From Desmodesmus armatus (taxonomy: Eukaryota; Chlorophyta; Chlorophyceae; Sphaeropleales; Scenedesmaceae), in the NCBI GenBank assembly GCA_007449985.2, contig VIIQ02000033.1:62001-126000 (forward strand): a stretch of 64,000 bases of DNA, read 5' to 3'. A model generated the notes under the pieces. It was not told the DNA's origin and searched no databases. It was given only the letters and a program-made list of their open reading frames with translations. The translations under genes were made by a program, and so were the position numbers. Each line of letters begins with the position of its first letter. Position 1 is the stretch's first letter. Positions 40,701 through 51,088 of this stretch are shown one piece after another.

Positions 40701-42961
40701 CACTGGGTCACGCTGCTTAGAGCTGTGCTGGACCTCCAGCAGAAGCAGCAGCAGCAGCAGCGGGGTCCTGACGCCGTGGGGCCGCAACAGCAGCCGGCTG
40801 CGGCTGCTGCTGAGCAACCAGCAGGTGCACAGCCTGCTGCAGTGACAGAGGAGTCAGGGCAACAGCAGCAGCAGCAGCCAGCTGGTGTGCAGGTGGCGCA
40901 GCAGGAAGTCGGCAGTATACCAGGGCCGCCAGCAGCAGCAGCAGGTGGTGGGATGACAGACAAGGAGCTTCTGGCGTGGCTGCGGCAGCCAGGCAATGAG
41001 AAGCACCACCTGCGTGTCATGCTGGAGTGCCTGAAGGAGATCGGGGCCACTGACGTGCCTGCCCGGGTGCTGCTAGGCCACAAGGTGGGAGCAGTGACAG
41101 CGGCAGTACTTGCCCTCTGCTCATTTTCAAGGTTGTACTGCGCACAGCTGCAAAGCTGCTGAGTGCTTGCTGCAGCAGCGCAAGCCACGCCGTGCTCCAG
41201 ACTCGACTGCTGCAGCTGCATTACGGCCGACAACTGTCGCAAGCACACATACGCTTGAAATGCGTGGTTGTGGTTGATGCATCCAGGCGTACAGACACAG
41301 TGCTGTGGTTTTGGGTGCAGGATGGGTGCCCTTATGTGCTGCTGAGGTGTGGTGCCTTTTTTGTACCGCGCTGTGCAGGTGATAGCCCTGGTGCAGCGCT
41401 GCTTGTCTGCATCCGTGGACGAGTCTGTGAGGTCGCTGGCACTCCACATGCTGCAGCGCTGGAGGTGGCAGCTGGCAGGGCACATGCAGGTGGGCCGCAG
41501 CAGGAACATTAACTTGTATGCCTCAAACCTTACATTTGTACCATGGCACTTTGCGCACCCTGCCTGCCCCTGCGCTGCTGGCAGTGCATAGCTGGCAGTG
41601 TGTGCAGGGTGCACGCTTTACTAGTGCTGGTTGAGGCAGAGAGGACGCGGCAAGCACCCTTAAAGGCAGGACTGCTGCATGCTGGCTTTGCAAACAACTA
41701 CTGGCGTTGTTGTAATACCGCATGTGTTGAGGTTACATGAGGTCTGTAACGAAAAGGCGCTTCCTTTTGGTGTTACATCTGTGCTTTTGCTGCTGGCACT
41801 GTGCTGGTACTTCAGGTGCTGACTAACCCCACCTACATGGAGGATCACCTTGGGGTGTTGGATGAGGAAGTGGCTGCTGGCGAGGTGCCACTACCGCAGC
41901 TACCCACGCACAAGCAGGTAGGTGCTCTCATGTCCAGCTTGGTGTCTATCTGTCATGTTGCCAACACAGTATTGAATGTGTGCATGAGGGTGGAGCCTGC
42001 ACATGCAGCTGCAAAGTATTCAGTGCAGAAAGCATCAATGCGTCACAGTCTCACAATGCGGTGACTGCCGTGCTCTCCTGTTTTACTGCGGCCACAGGCT
42101 CTCCTCAACACAACACTGCCAACGATACCAGGCGCAGCAAGTGGGCGCATGCACTACACCCCAGCACACAGCAGCTACCACCAGCAGCAGCACCAGCAAC
42201 ACCAGCACGCGTCAAGCAGTGCGGGTGCAGCCACTGGCCGTGCAGCTGCAGGCATGGCACCCCTGCCTGCAGGCGGGGCAGCAGCAGCACAGGGGCAGTT
42301 GCAAGCTCAGCAGGCAGCTGCTGCCCAGCATGCAGGGGTTGGGGGTGCCTTGAGTCAGGCAGCAGGGCTTAGCGGTGTCCTGCACCCTCAGCACTTGACC
42401 CCAGCCTTCAACACGCCCCTATCAGCGCTGTCAGGTCTGTACAGGTCCGGCAGCCCCGCCCTTGCAGCAGCCATCGGTGCGCAGACGCTGCTGCATTCAG
42501 GCAGCATCGGGCAGCCGTCCTTACTGGGCCCTGGGCAGCAGATGACGCTTTTCAGCTGTGCTGATACTGCTGCTGTGGATCCGTATGGGTTGAATGGAGG
42601 CAGCGGTTTGCTGGCGTGGCCGTTTATGTCAGCAGGCCTGCCTGCCCTTGCAGCAGCTGCCGGGCAGCAGTTTGCGCTGAATAGTTTGCCGCTGCTGCAC
42701 ACACCACAGCAGCAGCAGCTTCAGCAGAGCCACTTTTTGGGGCTACAGCAGCAGCAGCTTTTCCTGCAGCAGCAGGGGCTGGCGGCAGCACTTGCTGCTG
42801 GCAATGTGCAGGTGCCACAGGGCCTGCTGCAGCAGCCCTTTGGGGTTGGACAGGCACCTGCTGCTGGACTGCTCATGCAGCAACAGCAGCAGTGGCTGGG
42901 TTTCCTTCAGCAGCCACCATCTGCGCAAGGCAGTGAGCAGCAGCAGCAGCCAGGAGGGTAG
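37760..42961 (+). CDS. TFIIS N-terminal (LW) domain nuclear protein with duplicated plant-type domain
   Basis: Eleven phase-consistent exons: 37760-37864, 37997-38178, 38447-38542, 38818-38950, 39210-39378, 39656-39890, 40276-40364, 40579-41084, 41379-41489, 41816-41917, 42098-42961 (about 860 aa). The N-terminal half has two related units: KVYLVDKEGKKHLAATGEDL...HYHYRSSKPF...ELTQWLEMI and RWCLVDQHGSAHLAVIGIER...GHYNYNAEEPF...VFKWLEKWI. A polyAla/Lys-Pro linker follows. Then comes a helical-bundle TFIIS-N domain (LRVMLECLKEIGATDVPARV, ALVQRCLSASVDESVRSLAL, MLQRWRWQL), then a Gln/Ala-rich tail. TFIIS-N domains occur in elongation and Mediator-linked factors (TFIIS, Med26, IWS1), so a nuclear transcription role is inferred. 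In-frame ATGs also exist at 37724 and 37808; the start is uncertain. Confidence 0.6.
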
Positions 42962-43590
42962 CAGCAGTCACTCTATCGGCCAGTAGGTGCATGTAGCCTG
43001 CCCGAGTGTTCTCACATACTGAGACACCGGGTCCAGTGCGCATGGCCGCAGCAGTGGTTATGCCACTGCTGGATACGTTGATCCTGGTTTCACAGCTGCT
43101 GCGTCTTGTGATTGAGCCATTTCTTGTGCAGCAGCCGACATTGACAGCTGCCGTCTTTGACATTGCTGTGACCTTTGCCAGCACACCTTACTGAGTTTTG
43201 GCACTTCTCCAGGCATGGAAAAGTAAAGTGTTTTATTATGGGTCGAATCTGTGTAGTGCATGAGAGCGTCACCCCGTTGTTGTACATGCTTTTGGGTGAC
43301 ATGCGCCCGCATGCTCACCATCAGCCGGGATACACCTTTTGGGGCAGCAGTGGGTACAGGGGCACATCTGGGTAATACATGGCAGTGTGTTTTTGGACAC
43401 ATTTGGCTGACGCTCCCATGTGCAACACTTCCTGTTGATCAAATCAGGAGCACCATATTCTTTCAACATGGGACAGTTGGGGCCTAACCTGTAGAAACCT
43501 CAACTGTTCCTAGTGTTCAGCGGGCCAGACACTACAGCCAACAGACACATCCATGTACCAAGTTACATCACCAAAAGCATTCTGGGTTTG
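42962..43590. other. Convergent 3' region
   Basis: Holds the 3' UTRs of the TFIIS-N gene (plus) and the GT92 gene (minus). No TGTAA was found on the plus strand here, so the plus-strand poly(A) site is unplaced. Short ORFs in this stretch have no coding character. Confidence 0.5.
43563..43567 (-). terminator. TGTAA polyadenylation signal of the GT92 gene
   Basis: TTACA on the plus strand (TGTAA on the coding strand), about 25 bases after the stop. TGTAA is the usual poly(A) signal of chlorophyte algae. The 3' UTR would be very short. Confidence 0.4.
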
Positions 43591-46222
43591 TCAGCAAGGC
43601 AGCAGCTCTATGTCCTGATCACCCTCAGCATGCTCTGTGCTGCCGCCGCCCTGTGACTGCAGCAGGGCATCATACGCTGCAGTTGCCTTTTGGTGACAGC
43701 CCTGCAGGACGTGTGCAGCCTTCGACAGGCCCAGCGCAGGCTGGCTGGCCATGAAGGCTTTGCTGACCGGCACTCCTTCCAAACAGGTGTTATTCGCCAG
43801 CTTCTCAACATACTCCCAGTAGCCCCAATCCTTCTTGTTGCCTGCTCCCGAGCCGCGCGCCTGCTTGGCCACGAATTCGGCCTTGCTCTTGAGCACGTAG
43901 TGGTGGAGGACCAACTGAGGGGTGTAGCACAGTGCAGGGCAGAAACAGGGCGCACATCAGCACAATCCGTTGAGATTGACGTCTGCACATGGCTGATATG
44001 CACTTGGGTACCTCTGGCAGGCGCCTGCACAATACGAACGCCTTGCGCAGATGCACACAAGGTCCTGAGGTAACGCGTTGCTGTTACCGGCGCACCAGCC
44101 AGCCTGCCTCAGGCTCCTACCTTGTGCCACTTGGCTTGAGGGGTCTTCGGCCCCTTGAAGGGAACTTTGTCAACATCCACAATCGACTTGCCAGACCGCG
44201 GCATGACCTCGTGCGGTGTGCCGCCAATGCCCAAAACTCCGCCAGTGTTGGCAATCACCTGTAACAGTGGATGCTGGCATGCTTGAGGGCCGTGTGCGTC
44301 TCGTTGCAACAGTGAGCATCACTTGCTGTGCAGGCACGTGTGTTCCCAAGTGGGGCAATGCGTCATGCAAACAGCAAACTAGTGGGGCCTCCAGAGTAGT
44401 GGGAGGAGGGTTACTACACTACTGCCAAGGCCGAATCCTGCTGACACACTTGCCAACCATAATTCTTCCCTCCTTTTGAACGTGCACCACCTGCTGCGCA
44501 GGGCGCAACCGTGCTGCCGCTGACAAACCCCAAGCACCGGCACAATCCGTGCGTGCATCATGCCTACCTTGACATGCGTGCTCTCCCAGTGTGTGCGGGG
44601 GATGCATGCGGTGTAGGCTGCCAGGGGCCCCTCCGCAGGCCGCACCAGGTGTCCGCTGCTGCCAAACAGCACCCAGTTGACACCCAGTGCAGCTTGACCC
44701 TCATACTCTGACAGGAACAGAGCCAGGTCATGTTGGTACATGTCTGTGCTGTTGCTGCCTACAGCTGATGACCCCCCACGTCCTGTACTAGGTGTGTCCC
44801 CCGGTCCTGCGACTGCATCCTGTGTGATCACGCTACCTAGCTGGTTGATGATTCCGAAGTGCTGCTCCTGCGCCGGCTGCTGCTGCTGCTCTTGCTGTGT
44901 GGTTGGCAATTGCTGTTCTGCGGCAACAAAAGGCTTCCCTGCTGTGCTGCTGCCGCTGCTGCTGCCGCCACTGCCGGCACTACTGCTGCTATGGCCCTTG
45001 CTGCTGTTGCTGTTGGGGGTCAAGACAAAGAACTCATCCGCGTCAATAAAAGCCAGCCAGCGGTGCTGCTTGAAGTGCTGCAGCAGGCAGCCTTGGTAGG
45101 CTCTGTACTGATTGGTGTCCGTAAAGTCGGGCCTGCGGCGGGGACGGCCTGCACAGCATGCAGGAAACCAGGGCAGGCGACGCACATGTTACTTGGCACC
45201 AGCCTGATCCAATCAGCACAGCTGCTTACGCTATATGCCATCCTAGGCACTGCGCGAGCACTGTGCGCAGGGTATCGAGGAGTGCTCAGCCACATGCAGC
45301 TGCGCAGAGACCAACATCAAAAGCGCCGGCTAGGCGCACTTGGATAAGACTCACCCAAGAAGTATTCATACTCTACTACGCCCGCCTGCATGTAGTCCCA
45401 GAGCATCAGCATAGCTGGCAGGGTGCTGTTGTTGTCATAGATGTAGAACTTGGACACACCCAGCCACCTGCAGGTCAACGCACAGACGCGCCATGCATGC
45501 AAGCTTGAATGGGAAGACACTAGGCACTGCGCCGCCAGCGCATCCATTCTTGGAAACATGTGCAGCTGCCTAGGCCTGCTGGCTGTGTGTGATTGGCAGT
45601 ACCATGGCCGATCCTCACGAGTGCTTTTGGCCAAAACATACAAACACAAGAAGCATCGCCACGCTTGCTTTCAGCTGGAAGATGAATGCTGCAGCACTGC
45701 CGCTTTAGGAGTGTGGCCCAAACACCCCCCCCCCCCCCACCTGTGGTACTCTATCCAGTATCGCAGGTCTGGCCACTGGTCCTTGATGACGGCGCAGACG
45801 GCAACGTAACCATCTGGCCACTTGCTGTGCTGAGCTGCGAGAACTGCTGCTGCTGTAGTGCTGACGTTTCCTGCCGTGCTGCTTGAGCTGCTGCTGTGCT
45901 GAGCCAACTGCTGCTGCATGGGCTTGGGCACAGCAGCTGCTGCAGTGGTGGTTGGCTGTGCAAGCAGCGCATGCTGATGGCTTGCCGCGTCAAGCAGTTT
46001 GGTGGTGTGTCTGATGGCGAAGCAGCCGCAGAGCAGCAGCCACACCAACCAGTACACTGCATACTGGCGCGACAGTAGGCTGGCAATGAACCCCCCGCCC
46101 CTGCGCTGCTGCTCTCGTGGGGAGCCAGATTCCAGCGGCTTGCCATTTGCTGCTGATAAAGGCAGGAAGTGAGGCGTCTTGGAGAGCTCTCGCAACTTAG
46201 GCCGTCCATCAGCAGGTGGCAT
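43591..46222 (-). CDS. GT92 family (DUF23) glycosyltransferase, type II membrane protein
   Basis: Five exons with matching phases: 45741-46222, 45355-45467, 44568-45148, 44121-44258, 43591-43914 (545 aa). A cytosolic N-terminus is followed by one transmembrane segment at about residues 52-70 (YAVYWLVWLLLCGCFAI) and a Ser/Ala-rich stem. The catalytic part begins WPDGYVAVCAVIKDQWPDLR, then GVSKFYIYDNNS and WLAFIDADEFFVL, which contains the DxD-type metal-binding motif. VNWVLFGSSGH, WEST and LHHYVLKSKAEFVAK follow, all as in GT92. Expected role: Golgi glycosyl (often galactosyl) transfer onto glycans. Unusual: about 100 low-complexity residues (Ser/Gly/Gln) are inserted directly after the DxD region. 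The exon 1 donor abuts a run of 12 C/G bases. Confidence 0.8.
45727..45738. repeat. Homopolymer run of C next to a splice donor
   Basis: A run of about 12 C bases lies immediately inside the donor of GT92 exon 1 (minus-strand GTGGGGGG). The run is prone to sequencing-length error but is intronic. Confidence 0.7.
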
Positions 46223-46769
46223 GCTGATTGGAACAGAAGCTGCTCACATCGCTCCGCAGGGGTGCAACTGCTGTTGTGCTGCTGTTGCAAGGCTGTGTGG
46301 GTTACTACCCAGCTGTGGCAAGCTGTTCAAACCAGATGCTGCAAGGCCCTATGAGGTTATTCCAGGGATTCAATCAGCTTGCAGTGCAGTGCAGTTGGTG
46401 CAGGACAGTTGGAACTGCTGGTGATGCTCCACAAAGTGTGCTGGGATGCAAGCAGCGCTCTTCAACATTGTTCAGAACATGTGATCCTTGGTGCACCAAA
46501 CGCCCAAACAGGCTCTGGAGGCGCGAGCACTTGAAATCACCGTTGCCAACGGTGAGGTAAGCCACGCAATCCGAACAGCCCTATGTAGTGATGAATGCTT
46601 GACCTATCCTGAGACTTAATCGCACACTCAGGAGTATCGTTCGACTGCCCCAGTGTGCACACCGAGTGCTACAGCCAGTGAATCCTTTCTCTTGCCCAAC
46701 ACAATGCATCAAGACACCAATGGCAGCCCAATACTCACGACTACAATCACCAGCATTCAACTCTCTAGC
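46223..46769. other. Divergent intergenic region
   Basis: Between the GT92 start (minus) and the proposed first exon of the CFAP210-like gene (plus). Expected to contain both promoters. No repeat, RNA gene or convincing ORF is visible. Confidence 0.5.
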
Positions 46770-49700
46770 ATGCTGGCGAAGGTATGCAGTGTCAGGAGGA
46801 CCCTGCTGCTTTGCATGCTTCTTCACCCCAACAGCAGCAGAACTGAGTACCACTGTCCGCCCCTTCCACCTTCAGTTGTCCACAGGGACAGCCAGCACCA
46901 GCAAAGACGAGGACAGGTTGAGGCTCAAGCACATGAGCGAGGAGAGAGCCAGCAAGTGGCCAAACACGCTGCAGGTGGGCAATTTGCAGTGTGTGCAGGA
47001 GGCCAGCACACCAGCAGAAGGTTGCATTGTGGGATGTTCTCAGGGATGCTTCACCAACCCGGCCACAGCAGTGCTCTTGCTCAGGGGACCCTGTGCTGAG
47101 CCTATGTTGTTGTGCCTGCACAGGCTGCAAGGGCGCGCAAGGAGCGGGAGCGTCAGGAAAAGGCAGCTGCAGAGGAGGCAGCTCGACAAGAGGTGGGCTG
47201 ACTGCCAACGTGTCCGACACAGCACCATGCAGGAAATGGAGGCTGGCATACCTGTTACACGTGCATCTCAGTCTGCCGGCAGTAAGTCATGTGTGTCAGG
47301 AGTGCTGCAGCGCCCAACACGCAGCATTCCTGTGCTGGCAAGGAGGACCGTTCCGCAGCTGTCAGGTTCACGGCCCACTGTGTACTGTTGCTGCAGGCGG
47401 ACCGCCAGGAGGCCCTCGTGCGTGCTGAGCAGCGCAGGATGGCTATCGAGCGCGCCAACAAAGTGCTGTTTGACGCAACAGACGATGTCAAGGCCCTGCA
47501 CAGCAAACTGCTGCTCTCAGAGGTCAGACTATTAGGCTGAGGCAGCATGCAAAAGTAGGACTCAGAGGGCGTATCCTGCAGCTTTTGAAGCACCACGATG
47601 CATGCAGCTCACCTCAGCATGCAGCAGCAGGCATGTCTGCGCTACAGTCCCAGCACAGATTGCCTGCAGGCCTGCGATGCAGTGTGCTACTCACCTGCCC
47701 ATGTTTGACGTCACTCAGCAAGGCCTGATCACTCAGCTAGGGATGAACTGTGCACAGCTTTGGGACTGTATCTTTCAGACTGACAAGCAATGGCATGCAC
47801 ACTGTCTCATACCTGTGACAGGTGCTGGCAGAGAACCAGGCCCTTGTGGACTTCAAGAAGCAAGTGGTTGGACTTAGGAAGCTGCAGGACGCAGACTTTG
47901 CCTCAAAACAGCAGCAGGCGCTTGCGGTGAGAGACACGTACAGGCAGTGCAGTAGCCACAACACCGTGGTTGCAGACACCAGGGGCCACCAAGCAGCTGA
48001 GCTCCACAGCCATTGCAATATTGGCCTTGCGAAGGAGCATCTGCCTTGAGGCACTATATTGTCCACAGTAAGCTCAACAGGCAGTTGACAACTGTTCAAG
48101 ACAAATTGTGTTGTGTTATGCAGGCAGCAGAGGCTGCAGAGGCTGCCAAGGTGCAGGCAGCCAAGGCAGCGGCACTGGCGCAGAAGCAGGTGCAAATGGA
48201 GCAGCTGGAGCAGATGAAGCAGCGCATCCTGGAGGAAAGGTGAGGTGGCCACCCGCCCCTGCCGCAGTCCTGCAGCTGCGCAGTCACCCATGCGAGATGG
48301 ACAAGCAGCGCAGTTGGCTGCTTTGCACTCTTTGCTGGCTCAAAAACACGAAGCTGTAGCCAAAGAGGGCTGCCAGCATTGAATTTCAAGAACATTGCTG
48401 CTGCATCATGACATAACTTCTGATGTTATGTTGTTTTGTTGTGTTCTTTTGTATGGCAGGGCTGCAGCCAAGGCTGAGGGTGAGCTGATCAGGCACAAGG
48501 CAGCAGAGGAGGCAGCAGAGCTTGCCGCCAAGGAGGCTGCCTGGCGGGCCAAGGCCAAGGAGATGAATGCGGCCACTAAGGCCAGCAATGACACCCTCAT
48601 GGCCTTCAGGGCAGCGGAGAGGCAGCGGGACAAGCAGCTAGAGGCAGCGGTGGAAGGTGAGCCCTTGTGGAGTGTTTGGCCTAGGATCCCCACCTTAGGT
48701 AGCTTGCATTGGCCTAACATACAGCTTCTTGCTTTCAAGTTGTGCAGTTCACAGCTGCGGCAGCAGCCTGAGGCTACAGCCTGCTTTGGGAGCGACCCCA
48801 GGTTGTCCCACCAGCACAAGGAGCTCAGCAGTGCCGCCACTGGTGCCATCATGATATGATACTGACTTGCGTATGTATTGCTGCTGCCGTACTGCTGTGT
48901 TGTTTTGACAGCGTACTGCCAGCACAAGGCGGAGGTTGATGCTCAGCGTGCAGCAGACAAGGCAGCTAAGGAGGCAGCCAAGGAGGCCCATCGCAAGGTG
49001 AGGGAGGGAAGCACTGCTGTTGTGACAACTGATTTGCAGCACCTGACACACATGCAGACGGCCGAGATGGCCTGTCAGTGCCACAAATGACCAGCACTGT
49101 GTACGGGCAAGGGCCGTAAAGGGTGGTTGATGCATGTCCTCCTGGGCTTGATATGCTGATCAGTTGGACTGATGGTGTCAGATGGGGCCCCGACCGGGTC
49201 GTTGCACTGTAGTGTGAGTGTTGAAGCACCATTTGCTGCTGTGTTTGCAGGCCATGCGTGACATGATGGAGGAGAATTACAAGAAGTGGCACAACCACAC
49301 CGAGCAGCAGCTGGCAGCGCACATAGCCGCGGCCGAGGACAAGGCGGCGGCTGACGCTGAGGCACAGAGGCGCAGGTAGGGCCACTGCTGGTAGAGTTGC
49401 TTGAGCATCATGTTTATATCCTTGCCGCGCAGCTGCCAGGCTGCTACACCGGTAGCCGGACTGCTCATTTGATCAATCTGTGTCAACCGCTGATCATGTG
49501 TCGCGGCTGTGGTTGCGTACTCCTGCATGCAGGCGCCAAGAGCAGCAGCAGGCGCAGCACCGCAGCAACCAGCAGCAGCTGGCACGCAAGGCAGCAGCAG
49601 CAGAGAAGGCACGACTGGAGGACGCGGCCTTCAAGTGGGTGGCTTTTTGGGGCTGTTTTGCAACCACTTCTTCTTGAGGCCCTCTTGCTGCAACATGTCA

Positions 49701-50404
49701 ATCACCAATACTGAATGAAATGTAGTTCTTTTCCGCGGCCGCCGCGATGTTATTGCAGGCTGCGCAACGCCTTGAGCTCAGGCTGTTGGAACATGTTGGT
49801 TCTATGGTAGCATCATTAGTGCATCTTGCCATTTTCCACTTAGTTGCCTGAAGCGTGTGTGCTGTTCCGCTGCTTTCCTGCTATTCAGGGAGGCCTGGGG
49901 CGGCCGCCTTGCCCAGTTGAAGCAGCAGGAGTTGCAGGAGATAGCTGAGGCTCGAGAGAAGGCAGCAGAGGTGAGCTTGAGCCACTTTTGAAGTTCCTAG
50001 TGGTTTCTGGTTGCTTGCAGCTGTTGCTTTTTGCCACCGCTTTTTGCCTGCAGTTCCTCTTCAGCATGGGTCATCACGCATGATGTGTCATGTTTGCAAC
50101 ACACAAAACCTGACGAGATGCATGCTTGCTCCATGTCAAATGCGGCTCTTGTGTTGCGCAGGTGGTGCGCTTCCAGCAGTGGCAGGCGCAGCGCACCGCA
50201 GCAGCAAAGGAGGCAGAGCAGGTCCGAGATGCGCAGGATGCCCTCATGACGCAGATGGCCGTGCAGGAGGCTGACGAGCGGGTGCAGCAGTACACCCAGC
50301 TGCTGCTGGAGGAAGTGAAGCAGAGGGGACACCCAGTTGTGCCGCTTGCACGCCACGTGGCACGGGCAGCCAAGCAGCGGCAGGCACTCACCCCCACCAT
50401 GTGA
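46770..50404 (+). CDS. CFAP210: CFAP210/CCDC173-like axonemal microtubule inner protein (TPH domain)
   Basis: Exons: 46770-46781 (tentative first), 46876-46974, 47124-47192, 47397-47522, 47822-47926, 48124-48239, 48460-48656, 48912-48997, 49251-49375, 49533-49634, 49889-49970, 50162-50404; all later junctions are phase-consistent (about 453 aa). The product is almost entirely charged helix, rich in Ala/Glu/Lys/Gln/Arg, as in trichohyalin-plectin-homology proteins. The signature RANKVLFDATDDVKALHSK followed by LLLSEVLAENQALVDFKKQ resembles the LHSALLLTEVLKER core I recall for CFAP210. In that family the protein binds inside the B-tubule of ciliary doublets. The four-codon first exon (MLAK) is a guess. 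The model is somewhat short for the family, so a 5' or internal exon may be missing. Confidence 0.6.
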
Positions 50405-51088
50405 TCAGCTCTCATGTTGGGTTTCAGGGGTGGATATTCATGCAACGCCATTGACTGTCTGGCCGGCCCGGGCATTTTGCTGTTGTCAGGTGGCGACGGT
50501 GATATACTGTACCTATTGGCAGAGGTTTTGTGATTTGTGATTTGGGGATTTTGAGCGGCGTGGCAGTGTGTCACTTGTCAGTTGTGCAAACTACTGGAAA
50601 GCATGTGACATGCTGGGGCTTGATGCATCAGAAGCACTTTGGCCGACAAACTGCAATCTCGTGGAACTCTTGTATGATCATATGCTTGGGCCTCCGACAA
50701 CCGCAGAGTGTGATGAAAATGTCACTGCCCACACAACATGTTGACGTACATATAGCCCATTGACAAGAGCACCCAAATGTGCAGGCTGGCTGCACTGTCA
50801 CAACCACACACTAGAGCGGACACTGCACTTCATGGCACGCATGCAGTGAAGCACACGCGCAAGGGACCACACATTGCACGCTGATCAAATCAAATCAAAG
50901 TTACACCTGATACATGATACCCTGTGCTGCCGCAGTGAGACAGCAGGAACCCCTGTGCAGCGCTGTCCCCTCAATGCAACACCATCACCAGAGTGTGGGG
51001 CCCAAAATCGCTGACACACCACACTGAGTGCACCACGATGGGTGCACGCCATAGTTGCCGGAGCAGTGCCTGCATGCACTCACAGCAG
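50405..51088. other. Convergent 3' region
   Basis: 3' UTRs of the CFAP210-like gene (plus) and the F-box gene (minus). Contains the short repeat (ATCAA)n at about 50883-50898. No ORF of coding character. Confidence 0.5.
50901..50905 (-). terminator. TGTAA polyadenylation signal of the F-box gene
   Basis: TTACA on the plus strand, about 185 bases downstream of the F-box gene stop codon. Confidence 0.35.

Noticed and set aside
40469..41614. 381-codon minus-strand ORF opposite the TFIIS-N gene
   Set aside because: Cys/Ser-rich antisense of CAG/GCA-rich exons 8-9; no motif and it crosses confirmed plus-strand splice sites.
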